Part shown: positions 43,480 through 54,719 of the stretch, in pieces
How positions within the stretch are numbered: position 1 is the stretch's first letter
How the letters are laid out: each line of letters begins with the position of its first letter
From: Torymus aiolomorphi
Lineage: Eukaryota; Arthropoda; Insecta; Hymenoptera; Torymidae
Direction of reading: 5' to 3'
DNA length: 64,000 bases
Assembly (NCBI GenBank): GCA_036365515.1
Contig: CM070875.1
Location: 90,057,128 to 90,121,127 of the forward strand
The notes under the pieces: model-generated
Databases searched by the model: none
What the model saw: only the letters and a program-made list of their open reading frames with translations
What the model was told of the DNA's origin: nothing
Position numbers and translations under genes: made by a program

Positions 43480-44640
43480 TGAGTAGTATTTATAACCAAA
43501 GGGGTTGCAACCCCTATTTTTTAATTTAATAAAACTGCATTTTTTATTAATATTTTTTTTATAAATATCGAGGTTTAGTTTAAAAAAAATTATAAAAAGT
43601 AGTTTTGTGAACAGTATCAAACATTAGTGTTGACATGTTTCGGGATTTTTCAAAAATCAACCCCTAACTACCCCCTTAACTACCCCTCATAGTGATAGAC
43701 CATGTATAACTGGCAAAAAAAAAATTTTCTTAACCAATGTGTAGAATGAGCGTAATTTATAAGAAATAAAAGTACATTCAATTGATTTTATTTATTAAGA
43801 GTACCAAAAGGATGAAAAAAGCTCCCCCAAAAGTGAATACCGAATATATCAGCAGTTCTCATTAAAATTCTTGATTAAAAACAAAAATATATATAAAATA
43901 ATTACTGTATGACTGAAAAAGATAATAAGATTAATTTTTTAATAAAATAGTATTTTTTCAGGGGTGGTAACGACCCCTAAAGTTTACCCTTAAAATTCTT
44001 TTTTTAATTTACCTTTTTATTGGATACCATTTGATTGATGGTTTTTAGTTAATCAAATCAGGTATGAAAATATTTTTCGTTAAAAGCTTGATATATAAGA
44101 TATATTTATGACCTACGGGGTCGCAACCCTTATTTTATTCTTTGAAAAAACTACGACTTTTTATTAATATTTTTATCACAATAATCTGGGTATAAATTAA
44201 AAAAAATTATTAAAAGCATTTTCGTTAATTATTTCGAATATGTTTGTGTGTTTCGGAACTTACCAAGAAACCACCCCTAACTACCTTTACTAACCCTGAC
44301 AGTGACAGACCATGCATAAATGGTGAAAAAAATTTTCTTTCTTATAAGTCATTCCATGTGTAAAATGAGTCTATCTTATAACAAATAAAAATATATTCAA
44401 TGAATTTTTGTTTATTAAAGAGTACTAAAGAGGTGAAAAAGATCACCCCCAAAAATAAACGCCTCATGTAACATCAGGTCTAATTTATTAGTTCAATATA
44501 GATACCAACATATTATTATTTGTACATAGATACATTGATATGTGTATGTAGAAGTTGTCTTACGTGATACTATATAAAATTGATGATCGTTAAAAGCCTG
44601 ATATATAAGGTATATTTATGACCTAACGGCTTTCAACCCT
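43480..44640. repeat. 616-bp tandem units in the left arm
   Basis: Unit 1 (about 43500-44100) and unit 2 (about 44110-44640) share ordered blocks: a G-TTGCAACCC-TATTTT palindrome, TTTTTATTAATATTTTT, TGTTTCGG, ACCCCTAACTACC, GACAGACCATG, TTATTAA-GAGTAC-AAA-AGGTGAAAAA. A partial third unit may precede them (GGGGTGAAATCCACCCCC at 43360). A (TA)n tract lies at about 44640-44663, and GCAGTTCTCATTAAAATTCT occurs both at 43853 and 44664. Confidence 0.7.
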
Positions 44641-45939
44641 TATATATATATATATATATATATAGCAGTTCTCATTAAAATTCTTGATTAAAAAAATAAA
44701 AACTTTAATATTTACTTGATTAAAGTCTTATCCGGCTGTTGCCGGATGCTGCTATGTAGATATGGTACTATGTAGATTAGATATCCAAAGATAAGACTGG
44801 TTGAAAACAACTTTGTATATTCATAAAAACATTCTGCTATAATTCATTGTTGAGAACAGTTCAAGAGAAGTAAAACATTTTTTTTAAATATAGTAATGAA
44901 TTCTTAAATACACACACTTACATATTTACATACGAATTTGTCGAGCACGAAAATATAATTAAGAAGAATAAGAAGAAAATTTTTTGTTAACTTCGTAAGT
45001 ATTACTGTTATGTATGTATCAATCTATAATTTTACCATTTTATTTGAATATTTTCACCGATTGAAATAAATATAAACTTCAACTGTTAAAAAATTTAACA
45101 TTTTTTATCAAATTTAAAAATAATATGTTTTCAAGTTTTTATAGTGAACGTTTTTATTCTTTTAATTAATGAAATATTACATGGTATGAATATTGAATTT
45201 TTTTATTTCGATTAATAACACAGGTTATAAAGAAAGTTGTCTGGATCCGGGGTCAGATCATATTCTTGCTGTTTACTCTTGATGCTGAATTTGATATTTA
45301 TTTCAAAATCATGACGTGATAGATAAAAACTAAAAATGATTAAAATGCACAATCTACAAGAAAAGTCTGGCCTTACTGCAGATGTAGGCATCCAGCCGAA
45401 AATAGTTCAACTAATTGTAAATAACCCAACGCTAGTGGAAATTTTTTTTGACAATTGTTGATAATTATAGATAATCATTGACAAATTTGAGAATATGTAT
45501 GATAATTATTGTATAAATTTAGAATGAATTTGTTATATATAAAAAATTAATATTTAAATTTTGTTACTGATAATATCTGATGCTTATTTATGGTTGATTA
45601 TCATTAATGATATTCTTTGATAATTTATCATATAAGATATGATCATTTATATTAGATTATTTATGATATTCTTTGATATATTACTCCTATAATTTTTTAA
45701 ATGGTTTTATTACGTATTTTTTGGTAAGATACGTTTATTACGTATTTTTTTCGCTAGGGCAGCATTTTATTTGTTGTTAAACTTTGTAATTATTAGAAAG
45801 AGTTTCAATTTATTGTTGATGTTTATTTAATTTTATTTTAGCTTCAAACATGAAGATTAACCCTTTGAACGTAGTGAATTTATGATTAGCATATTTTCAA
45901 AGCTTACAAATACCAGATAGCGAGACTAATTTCAAAGAA
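44583..45939. other. AT-rich interval between left arm and transposase
   Basis: No ORF. Likely the 5' region of the transposase unit. A direct repeat TTACGTATTTTTT occurs twice near 45711 and 45735. Confidence 0.4.
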
Positions 45940-47451
45940 ATGGAATTGTCAGAAAAGCTGAAAGAAATATTAATAGATGCCACATATGAGTTTAATGATG
46001 TCAACATAATTGTTGAGGAGACGTTGGATTTCCATGAAAATTATAAAGATACTAATGCTCAAGTAATTGAAGATGAAGTACAACATCACTTTCCCGATCC
46101 TGATTTTACACCAAGAGATCTGTGTATGAATGATGCCGAAGAAGTCACATTTGATTATAAAGAAAGAGCCGTAGAATATTGGAGAAGCGGAAAAAACAAA
46201 AACTTAAAACTTGAAACTGTGCAACACAGATACAAAAAAGTTTCATTCATCAGTCAACTTAATCGTTGGGCGAAAAACATGAATAAACGTGGAACAAGGA
46301 AAAATTGCGCAAATTTGCCAATACTCTTTAGATAATTTAAAAGCTGCTGTTGAAGCTGGTTCGATAGTGCATGATCGCGACGTACGTAAATGGGCGTTGC
46401 AAGCTCAAAAAATGCTCGGCTCTGAAGATGTAAGATTTAAGGCTTCTGCAAATTGGTTATTAAAATTTAAAAAAGCTCATCGAATAGTATCCAGAAAAAT
46501 AAATAAATTTATCACTAAAAAACATTAGAAGGTGGTCAAGAACTTCAAACTAAAGCTGCTGCTTTTGTAACTGACGTTAAATCCTGTATACCAAAAATTG
46601 GAATTTCAAATGTTTATAATTCAGATCAGAGTCGGTTTCAATTAGAAATGCACTCGGGAAGAACATTAGCAGTTGAAGGAGAAAAGCAGGTGCAATGCCT
46701 GGTACAGTCAGTTTCATCGACAACGCACAGTTATACAATTCAACCAACTATATCAGCTACTGGGAAACTTTTACCACAACTTTTTTTAGTATTAAAAGAA
46801 AAAACTGATCAGTTTGGTCCTATAATAGAATCTTCTTTATTTAGACCAACAAATGTGCATGTAGAAGCATCAAACATTTTTGAAAACATTTTCTTATTTT
46901 ATATCATTTTAGAATTTGGTTAAAAGAAGTATTTTACCCGTATGTTGGGCCTCAATCTATACTTTTACTCGGTTCTTGGAGTGGACATTGTGATAAAGCT
47001 ATAGAGGAAACAATACCGGAGAACAATATTATTAATATAAAAAAAATTCCTACAGGAACGACAGGAACATCCAACCACTCGATGTCTACGGATTTCGTAT
47101 CTGGAAGAACTTCGTTCGACGTCTTTCAGATCAAGTGATTTTGCTGGACTATGATATGAATCTCCATTTAAGAAATAACATTATAAAAATGCAATCTCTG
47201 GTCCATAATCAGCTTTCTTCACCAAGATATACAAATATTTTTAAACATTCTCGGTATAAAAGCGGCTACATTGATAAAAAACCAGCTAAAGCTATCCGGT
47301 TGATTTTAGTTTTGGAGATTCTTGCAATATAAAGTGCGAAGTAGACCGATGTAACAGCGTTGCTATAGTGCGATGCGGTTGGTGTAAAAAGTCATTATGT
47401 TTCCAACATTTTTTCGATGATTATCATTTCTGTGAAACATTTGTTGAATGA
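45940..47451 (+). pseudogene. pogo/Tigger-type DDE transposase, broken
   Basis: The reading starts at an ATG (45940: MELSEKLKEILIDATYEFND) and shifts frame near 46290. A CENP-B-like DNA-binding block follows (WLLKFKKAHRIVSRKINKF, about 46450-46510). The DDE_1 catalytic region comes next: YNSDQSRFQLEMHSGRT (about 46615; first Asp), LLLGSWSGHCDKA (about 46963) and, after a frameshift near 47070, PLDVYGFRIWKNFVRRL. The second catalytic acid, usually Asp in LLxDSWSGH, is Gly here (GGT at 46971). A Cys-rich tail with CxxC pairs (CGWCKKSLCFQHFF) ends at a TGA (47449-47451). Stop codons near 46526 and frame changes make it inactive. It belongs to the giant inverted-repeat element. Confidence 0.8.
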
Positions 47452-48531
47452 TATATTGTAATTCAACAATAAATAAAAAAAGAAAAATATAGATATTATT
47501 ATGAAAAATAATTTTTAATCAATTTTACATAGTATCAAGTAGGATAACTTCTACATACATATATCAATGTATCTATGTACAAATAATAATATGTTGGTAT
47601 CTATATTGAACTAATAAATTAGACCTCATGTTAAATTAGGCGTTTATTTTTGGGGGTGATCTTTTTCACCTCTTTGGTACTCTTTAATAAATAAAATTCA
47701 TTGAGTATATTTTTATTTGTTATAAGATAGACTCATTTTACACGTTGAATGACTTATAAGAAAAACAATTTTTTTCACCACTTATGCATGGCCTGTCACT
47801 GTCAAGGTTAGTAAAGGTAGTTAGGGGTGGTTTTTTGGTAAGTTCCGAAACACACAAACATATTCGAAATAGTTAACGAAAATGCTTTTAATAATTTTTT
47901 TTAATTTATACCCAGATTATTGTGATAAAAATATTAATAAAAAGTCGTAGTTTTTTCAAAGAATAAAATAAGGGTTGCGACCCCGTAGGCCATAAATATA
48001 TCTTATATATCAAGCTTCTAACGAAAAATATTTTCATACCTGATTTAATTAACTAAACACCATCAATCAAATGGTATCCAATAAAAATGTAAATTAAAAA
48101 AAGAATTTTAACGGTAAACTTTAGGGGTGGTTTCCACGCCTAAAAAAATACTGATTATCTTTCTCAGTTATAGAATAATTATTTTACATATATATTTTTT
48201 TTTTAATCAAGAGTTTTAATGAGTACTGCTGATATATTCGGTATTCACTTTTGGGGGTAGTTTTTTTCATCCTTTTGGTAACTCTTAATAAATAAAATCA
48301 ATTGAATGTTCTTTTATTTCTTATAAAATATGCTCATTTTACACATTGGTTAAGAAAAAAATTTTTTTTGCCACTTTTGCATGGTCTATCACTATGAGGG
48401 GTAGTTAAGGGTTGTTAAAGGTTGATTTTTGAAAAATCCCGAAACATGTCAACACTAATGTTTGATACTGTTCACAAAACTACTTTTTATAATTTTTTTT
48501 TAAACTAAACCTTGATATTTATAAAAAAAAA

Positions 48532-49855
48532 CCGCTGCCAATTCATTGACCCGTAGCTTCCTCAACCGTAATTTGTTGATTCCTTTAATTAATTTTTATT
48601 AACAAAATTTATAATTTTTTTAAAAATTGATTGCATAATTATAATTAAATTCATTTATGAATGTTAAAAATTGTTAATTTTTAAATTTATTTATTTATTT
48701 ATTATTTATTTATATCAAATTTATATAAATTTTGAGCTGATAAATAAAGTTAACATTTCAAATAGAAGTAAAATATCTATATTTTATTATAAAACAAATA
48801 GCTATCACGGTTGTTTTCTTATTAACAAAAACGTGTTTTTTTTTTTATATTTCATAATTCATATTTTTTTTAGAAAAAAAAATTTTTATAGCTATCATTG
48901 TTCTTTTGTTATTAACAAAAACGTGTTTTTTTTTTAAAGTTCATAACTCACAAATAAATTATAATAATGCAGAATATAATGCATTCATAATGCATAATTC
49001 ATAATTATAATAGATTATAATAGATAGATTATAATAGATATACTATATATTTTTATAATATAGTGATGATAACATCATTGGAGTTATGAGTTTTAAAAAA
49101 AAAACACGTTTTTGTTTTTGATAATATCGAAAGAACCGTGATAGATAGAAAATTAATTTTTTTAGAAAATATAGGTATTTTAATTCTCTTTCGAATGCCA
49201 TCCACCCCATTCAGATACATGGAGCCGTTCTCGAGAAATTACGATTTTGAAAAAATGTCAAAAAATGTTTAACCTCAAATATCTCTGAAATTTATGAACC
49301 AATCATTTTGCCCCAAGAACTCGACCGAGAACTATAAAAAATCTACCTCTAAAAGGAATTTTGAAGCCATTAAGTCAATTTTACTCTTGTAATTGTTGGA
49401 TATACGAAACTGATTTTTTTCATTTTTCAATTTTTTACTCAAAATCTGGTCTACAGAATGTACTCAAATTTTAACAGATTATAGCTATTTATATTCTCTA
49501 TTACCATGATTTTTCTCAAAAAAAGTGACCGTTAAGTTTAGGAGTTATAAGCTTCTAAAAAAAAACACGTTTTTGTTAATAACAAATGAACCGTGATACC
49601 TAGAAACTTTTTTTTTTAGAAAATATAGGTATTTTAATTCTCTTTCGAACGCTACCCATCAGATTCGAATAAGTCGATCCTATCATTAAATAAAATCAAA
49701 AAACAGTTTTAAGAAAATCGAAAATTTGAAGAAAAAGAAACAAAAACGCATCGCCCCAATCAAAAAACGGATTTTTTGTCATCACTCAAAAAAAAAAACA
49801 AAAAAAAATGAGACCTGTCCGGTCAAAATCGACCGAGTAGAAGCTGAGATCCAGG

Positions 49856-49914
<59 letters not shown>

Positions 49915-49939
49915 GCACGCACGCACGCACGCACACACA

Positions 49940-49971
<32 letters not shown>

Positions 49972-50100
49972 CACACACACATCCATAGACATTTTTCAAA
50001 AACCATGTATTTTGATTCCTAACATCTCGGAACACAATTATAACATGTTTTTACAACAACACAAAAATTTACTATCACAAAGCTTCCTCTAGGAGGAAGC
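48532..50100 (+). mobile_element. Hairpin-ended element, copy B (in the right arm)
   Basis: Begins CCGCTGCCAATTCATTGAC and ends with the same perfect hairpin GCTTCCTCTAGGAGGAAGC (50082-50100) as copy A. It interrupts the right arm between TTTATAAAAAAAAA and AAATATTAAT. The left arm (43540-43570) supplies the empty site, an uninterrupted run of eight A/T. So insertion occurred in an A run, with at most a few bases gained. Interior blocks shared with copy A include CTCAAATATCTCTGAAATTT, AACTCGACCGAGAACTATA and ATTAAGTCAATTTTACT. A (CA)n tract precedes the terminal hairpin. No ORF. Confidence 0.85.
49858..49980. repeat. (CA)n/(CGCA)n microsatellite in copy B
   Basis: Located about 100 bp before the 3' hairpin, as in copy A. 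Long open frames on both strands are Cys-Val or Thr-His repeats without coding meaning. Confidence 0.95.
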
Positions 50101-50183
50101 AAATATTAATAAAAAATGCAGTTTTATTAAATTAAAAAATAGGGGTTGCAACCCCTTTGGTTATAAATACTACTCTTACTTAA

Positions 50184-51185
50184 CCCTTTTCGTACCAAAT
50201 GTCCAAAATTTTTTCTGAACATTCAACGCTATAAATTTTTAAGTAATCGGTCCAGAAAAAAATTAAAAAAATGCCATTTCCGATGGTTCGAAGTCTCCTC
50301 TTTCGAATGCCGTAGTCAGAATTAGCCTATCATTTTTGTGTAAAAAGTTATAACAATTTTTATAATAAAAAATCAAAAATTTTCAGCATTTTTTTTCAAA
50401 AATGTCAAATTTTGAACATGAAAAAGCAGAGCCTAATTATCGCAAATGCTATAAATCGTGGAGTTTTTATATGATCTTTAAAATTCCGTTGGATTTTTTT
50501 TTAATTCAAGATGGCGAAATTAAAATGGCGCCCTAAATGCAGGAAAAAAATTATAAAATTGCAAAATTTTGCATAAACTTCGCCTTTTTTATATGAAAAA
50601 ACTATACCTGATCATTGCAATGAGCGTAATTAAGAACGATATTATTTGCTCGTCAAAATCCATTTGAAAGTTTTACTAATTTACTATGGCAAGGTTAAGA
50701 TAGCGCTCAGAATCTAAAAAAACAGTGTTGAAAGACATTTTCCGCCGACTATACTTTTTGTATCAAGTGATAATCCATGGAAAGTGTGTAGTCAATTCCA
50801 TGTAATTTTTTCCACTGATTCCGAATATATAATTTATTTTACCGAAAAAGTTATTACTTATTTGTTATTAACAATTTAATTGTTTATAACGCTATAACCT
50901 TTTTATTAATAATTATTGAAAAATAAAGTTGACGCCAAAAAGTGTATTTTTTCATTTAGAAACTTTTTTATCTCTTGTAAAATTTCGCTATCTTGCATAC
51001 TTCTCAAGATATTGGCCATAAACCATAACGTATATGCATATAGATGTGCGTAGCCTATGCTATTGTTTATTATAAATATCTTGGAAAATATGCAAGGTAG
51101 CGAAATTTTACAAGAGACATAAATAAAATATTATGGCGTTTCACTCTTGTCAAAACGCCATAATATTGACTGATAGGGAATGATC
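50184..51185. mobile_element. piggyBac-like remnant at TTAA, right end missing
   Basis: At 50180-50183 the right arm is interrupted at a TTAA that the left arm (about 43470) contains once. The new sequence starts CCCTTTTCGTACCAAATGTC, a CCC start as in the 32 kb foldback element, and its interior has similar phrases (AAGATGGCG, AAATGGCGCC, AAAAAGTTATAAC). No GGGTTAA end is found before BEL coding sequence returns at about 51186, so a deletion removed the right end and the rest of the arm. Inverted repeats lie at 50968-51010/51083-51126, and a hairpin at about 51131-51170 (ATATTATGGCGTTT / AACGCCATAATAT). Confidence 0.6.
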
Positions 51186-51590
51186 CAACTATTCGACACC
51201 AATTTGTCTGAACATTTTTTCCACGTCAGCTGAAAGAGCGATTTTGTACCTACGCCAAGTACAGATCAAAGCGACGAGATTTTGAAGAAGATTAGGTCCA
51301 ATGTAAAGAAGATCATTGACCGAAACGCCTGATTTAGATTTACACGAGCCATTAAACACAGTACGTAACTTGGTTGTCGTACTTGTTTCCTTCCACACAC
51401 CATGATGTGGTAAGAAGGCTTGAGGTTTGTTAGATAATGTGTCAAAATTCGAAGAGAGGAACATATGACCTAAATAAATGTACTCTTTTATGAATTTTGT
51501 GTAAGCTGTTATGAGTTTCTCGTCCTTAGCGAAATTAACTTCGAGACGATTGAGTGCGCGCAATGCGGCAGAATGAGAGTTTTCGAGCTT
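51186..51590 (-). pseudogene. BEL/Pao reverse transcriptase, N-terminal piece
   Basis: A 124-codon frame reads LNRLEVNFAKDEKLITAYTK, then YIYLGHMF, LPHHGVWKE, LRTVFNGSCKSKSGVSVNDL and ALSADVEKMFRQI. These are the first RT blocks of BEL/Pao pol. The catalytic YVDD region, RNase H and the zinc part of integrase should follow but are missing; foreign DNA starts right after MFRQI. Upstream, the protease and pol N-terminus are also absent, because gag zinc-finger sequence joins this piece at about 51590. Confidence 0.85.
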
Positions 51591-52837
51591 AGCTTAGCTT
51601 TGCAAAGAAAGCATCGATACGTGGAAGTACAATTTTTTATATGGTGCTTCCCAAAACAATTAGAGCAAAGATTTGAAGATTTAAGAAAGTCTTATCGCTC
51701 GGGAATTGACTTATTAAGAAATTGTTGACATCGATTTATGTAATGTGGTTCATTACATAGCAAACATTTCCGTTTCTGAATGGTTTTCGCGGTTTGAGGT
51801 GATGTTTGATAAGAATGAGCCGTATGAGCATTGTCATGTTCTGGGTTCCGAGATTTTGAATTGTTAGATTGAGTTTTAGTGTTATTGTTCAAAGAGCATT
51901 TATTTCCTGCTACGATGGCCTCTAGAGTGAGGGTTTGACTTCGAAGAAAAGATTGAAGTTGTTCCATTGTGGGTGGATCGACACTATCACCTAGGTGCCT
52001 TTTCCATTCTTTACGTGTATTTAAATCAAGACGATTTTGCGTAAAATGAACGATTAAATCACTACCTAATGAAGTCGCTCTATTGAGAGAGGTTAGACTA
52101 GCGTTGGGATTAAAAATTTCTTTATGAATACGTTTGATTTCCGTCGAAGTATTTGCCTTCATGGATTTGACTGAGAAGATTTGTGAAATGTGAGAACTAA
52201 CAGTTCGACGTTGATTTTCGTAATATTCGATTAGAGTTGTCCATGCTCGTTCATAATTATCACCCGAAATGGGAAGAGATTTAATTTTCTCAAGTGCCTC
52301 ACCTGTAAGGTGAGTGTGAAGATAATGCAATTTCAAAACAGGCGATAACTCCTCGCGACGATGAATGACTGTGCGAACAAAGTCCCTAAAATTTTCCCAA
52401 TCCGAGAATTTACCTGAAAATTTTGGTAAATCTATTTTAGGCAACGATTGAAACGAAACATAAGTAGATTGAGCAGACCTTGGAAGCACTGGCGCAGCAT
52501 TCGAGTTAAGAAAGCCTTGAGCAGCATCTCTAGTTTCAAAAGTTTCCAAGAAATCAAGAAAATCTCCTCTGCGGACATAAAAGCTATCCTCCACCAGATC
52601 ACAGAGATTAGTTGTAAAATAGGCATGATTTTTATCAAGATCCTTAAGGAGCAGGATTTTCTCGTGATTTAGCCGAAAGGTCGTATAATTGCAGACGTTG
52701 TATTCAGCTATCCCTGCAGAGTAGTCAGTAACTGAATCAGGAATGCGTTCAGATGTGGGCCAACAGTCGGAGTTGCAGTCAAGATGAATTATCAGCAGGC
52801 AGCAATAAAAGTGTGTCCAAGTATTAGGACGGATCAT
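51591..52837 (-). pseudogene. BEL/Pao gag with zinc knuckles
   Basis: A 381-codon frame (52837-51692) contains the DUF1759-type gag region of BEL elements (LPKIDLPKFSGKFSDWENFR, SPVLKLHYLHTHLTGEA, RAWTTLIEYYENQRR). A zinc knuckle (CLLCNEPHYINRC) lies at its end. After the stop the same reading continues with a second knuckle (CSNCFGKHHIKNC) and the start of a third (YRCFLC). It then meets RT sequence, so about one protease length and more is deleted. The first 20-30 residues look like read-through of the leader; gag may really start within the frame. Confidence 0.88.
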
Positions 52838-53815
52838 CCGAGCGCAATCTTAGCGCGGCGCAGGTTGGCTCGACCGGTTGCATCGAGAGCGAAGCAGATG
52901 GACTCGTCCGAGTACAGCTCTGTTCCGAAAGTGCGCCCCCTGGCGAATGAAAAAGGACTCGTCCTCCTCCAATTATGCTTGGCGACGGCATACACGGCGT
53001 CCTGGACGTCACGCGTCCTGATGGTCGACTGCTTGTTGCCAATTCTTCTTTTCTTATGGAAAGCTGGCTATATGCACGGCGAGCGTCTCGCACCGTGTTG
53101 CTGTAGCGAGGGATGCTCACGCGGGTACTATGTGGACGAACTGGCGTAGACCCCGTAGCGCATAGGCGCCACACGGGTACTCCTTTAATTGTGAGGTGTG
53201 AACCCCGTTGCGCGGAGGTTCCACGCGGGTACTCCTTGATATGCTTGGTGTGGATCCCGTAGCGTGTAGGCTTCACGCGGGTGGTGCTTGAATTGAGAGG
53301 CGTGAACCCCGTTTCGACTCGTTGCACTAGCCGGCAACGATTAAATGATCATCGTACACGCGATGACTCTAGAGCTGGCTTTACAACGCACGCTCTTTAG
53401 ATAGAATTTGCCACTTGTTGCTCTTGCCTACAACAAGATGGCTGTCGATCACCGTACACGGTGATCTAGAGCCGGCTGTACAGCGCACGCTCTTGGCGAC
53501 GTCTTGGAGTCGGTAGGCACGTACACTCCAAGGCGTTTTCAGAGATGGGGAGAATAGTAATTGAAGGTGCTATTTCCCCTAGGAAACCTTAGATATTGGC
53601 TTCCTAGCACGCGACGGCGAGACGAAAGAGAGAGACAGCAATCAACGCGCGAAGTCAGGATGCGGACACATGTGACTTTAACGGCATTCATGACCACGAA
53701 CACTTTGATCCGTACCTGTGGAAAAGAGGTGTCTATCTCTACGCTACTCGTGAGTGGACGTAGAAGGTAGGAGAAATTGTTTCTTCATCGATGTGGCCAT
53801 GGCGATTTCCTCTCA
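52838..53815 (-). other. BEL leader region
   Basis: Between gag and the primer-binding site. It includes the 52-bp repeat array (53110-53310) and open frames on both strands that I regard as chance. TCTAGAGC-GGCT-TACA-CGCACGCTCTT occurs twice (near 53368 and 53470). Confidence 0.6.
53110..53310. repeat. 52-bp tandem repeat in the BEL leader
   Basis: Four units beginning near 53144, 53196, 53248 and 53300, exactly 52 bp apart, each with GTG-A-CCCGT-GCG, then CACGCGGGTACTCCTT. The last is partial. Confidence 0.85.
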
Positions 53816-53818
53816 CGA

Positions 53819-53836
53819 TCCGGCTCGAAGGACTAA
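53819..53836 (-). other. Candidate primer-binding site (tRNA-Tyr-like)
   Basis: Next to the 5' LTR the minus strand reads AGTCCTTCGAGCCGGAT. Apart from its second base this is the complement of the 3' end of animal tRNA-Tyr (…CCGGCTCGAAGGA plus CCA). Position and length fit a primer site. Confidence 0.65.
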
Positions 53837-53837
53837 A

Positions 53838-54147
53838 TGTTTTGTGTTGTGTTGAGGATCGTGAACTGAAAAGGTTCAAAAAATGATAACTGTTTCGTGT
53901 AGAGGTAATAATGTGGTTTTATTGAAGCAGCCCGTCGTGCACTGTTTCTGCTGCTGTCTGACCGTTGCTCGTGAACTACAGGCGCCGGCCGGCGTTGCGA
54001 AGAGTCTGCCGCGTGCCTTTGTTGAAGGAGGGGTGGTAGAGCGACACGAGGAGAGCGCAGAGTGGCGCGGCTCTCGTACATGTAGAATATAGCCGGAGTA
54101 GGGGGAACGCTCTCGGCGACTGGCGTATATACTCAAAATCCCGAACA
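53838..54147 (-). repeat. BEL 5' LTR (310 bp)
   Basis: Uninterrupted LTR, TGTTTTGTGTTG to CCCGAACA on the plus strand. It differs from the split copy by scattered substitutions and provides its empty site. ACAGT follows at 54148-54152. Confidence 0.92.
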
Positions 54148-54239
54148 ACAGTAATGTACAGAAAAGTACGGAAATATACAGAAATGTACAAAGATATACA
54201 CAGTTGTTCACAAAAAGTGGAATGTTAAATGACTTACTT
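54148..54239. repeat. Inverted TACAGAAATG minisatellite
   Basis: Right half of the palindromic minisatellite split by the BEL element; matches the inverse of 34875-34925. Confidence 0.65.
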
Positions 54240-54719
54240 GTCAAGGTTTATGAATATGGTGCCATCTTCTAATATGTAGTGCACTCTTTTTGTGCATACA
54301 TTACAATTTATAAATCCAAACGTTGATAATAATGAATTTATACCAATTTTATTTCATGGTCGTAATAATAAAGGATATTTGATATGTATTTGGTACGATA
54401 CGACAGTTTTAGGAGTCTATGACAGTTTAAATGGAGTATTAGGAGCATCATAAAAAATATATAAATAGATTATTTCCAAATCGTCAGTCAATAAATGTCA
54501 TCTATGAAACAGTTCAATTCCAACAACAACCATATAATTGTGGTTTGTTTGCAATTGCATCTGCAATATCAATTTCTAATAGAGTTTGCCCTTGTAATCT
54601 TATTTCTGAGGAAAGAAAAATGAGAAATCATTTAATTAATATATTCAAACGATATGAAATACAAATATTTCCAATAGTCCATAACAAAGTACAAGGTAGC
54701 AGAATCAATAATTATTCAA
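54240..54719 (+). pseudogene. Ulp1/C48-like cysteine protease-like region of Helitron copy 3
   Basis: Reading in one frame to about 54450 gives ILFHGRNNKGYLICIWYD followed by TTVLGVYDSLNG. After a frameshift, KYINRLFPNRQSINVIYETV leads to QPYNCGLFAIASAISISN, and then MRNHLINIFKRYEIQIFP. The YDSL block and the NCG-FAIA block hold the Asp and Cys of a Ulp1-like (C48) fold; Cys lies at about 54539. The preceding His cannot be assigned with confidence. Such protease-like sequences accompany Helitron-type Rep/helicase genes in arthropods. Here it directly precedes the Rep reading of copy 3, in the same orientation. Stops at about 54278 and 54451 show decay. Confidence 0.6.

Larger units (their letters stand above)
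43250..50183. mobile_element. Giant inverted-repeat DNA element with pogo-type transposase
   Basis: Left arm (from about 43250; matched part 43471-44582) returns as reverse complement at 47520-50183, once a nested element (48532-50100) is removed. Between the arms lies a broken DDE transposase (45940-47451). Each arm contains at least two diverged tandem units of about 616 bp (start points near 43502 and 44118), each with the blocks GGGGTTGCAACCCCT, CCCCTAACTACC, AGTGATAGACCATG and a GGGGGTGA/TCACCCCC block. The outer left end lies within BEL pol, after GTTTCCTTGTGAGC on the minus strand. The right end is lost: the arm is cut at a TTAA (50180-50183), where another element starts. Confidence 0.7.
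34948..54147 (-). mobile_element. BEL/Pao LTR retrotransposon, minus strand, TSD ACAGT, heavily interrupted
   Basis: LTRs start TGTTTTGTGTTG and end CCCGAACA on the plus strand; ACAGT flanks the whole at 34943-34947 and 54148-54152. The minus strand carries gag, a small RT piece and integrase of the BEL/Pao type. The left LTR is split by a 6.8 kb insert, and the RT-to-integrase region is replaced by an insert of about 7.9 kb. Without these the element is only about 4.5 kb; protease, most of RT and RNase H are gone. Confidence 0.9.

Noticed and set aside
53110..53310. 52-bp direct repeats as a CRISPR array
   Set aside because: The whole unit is repeated with no unique spacers, inside a retrotransposon leader of a eukaryote.
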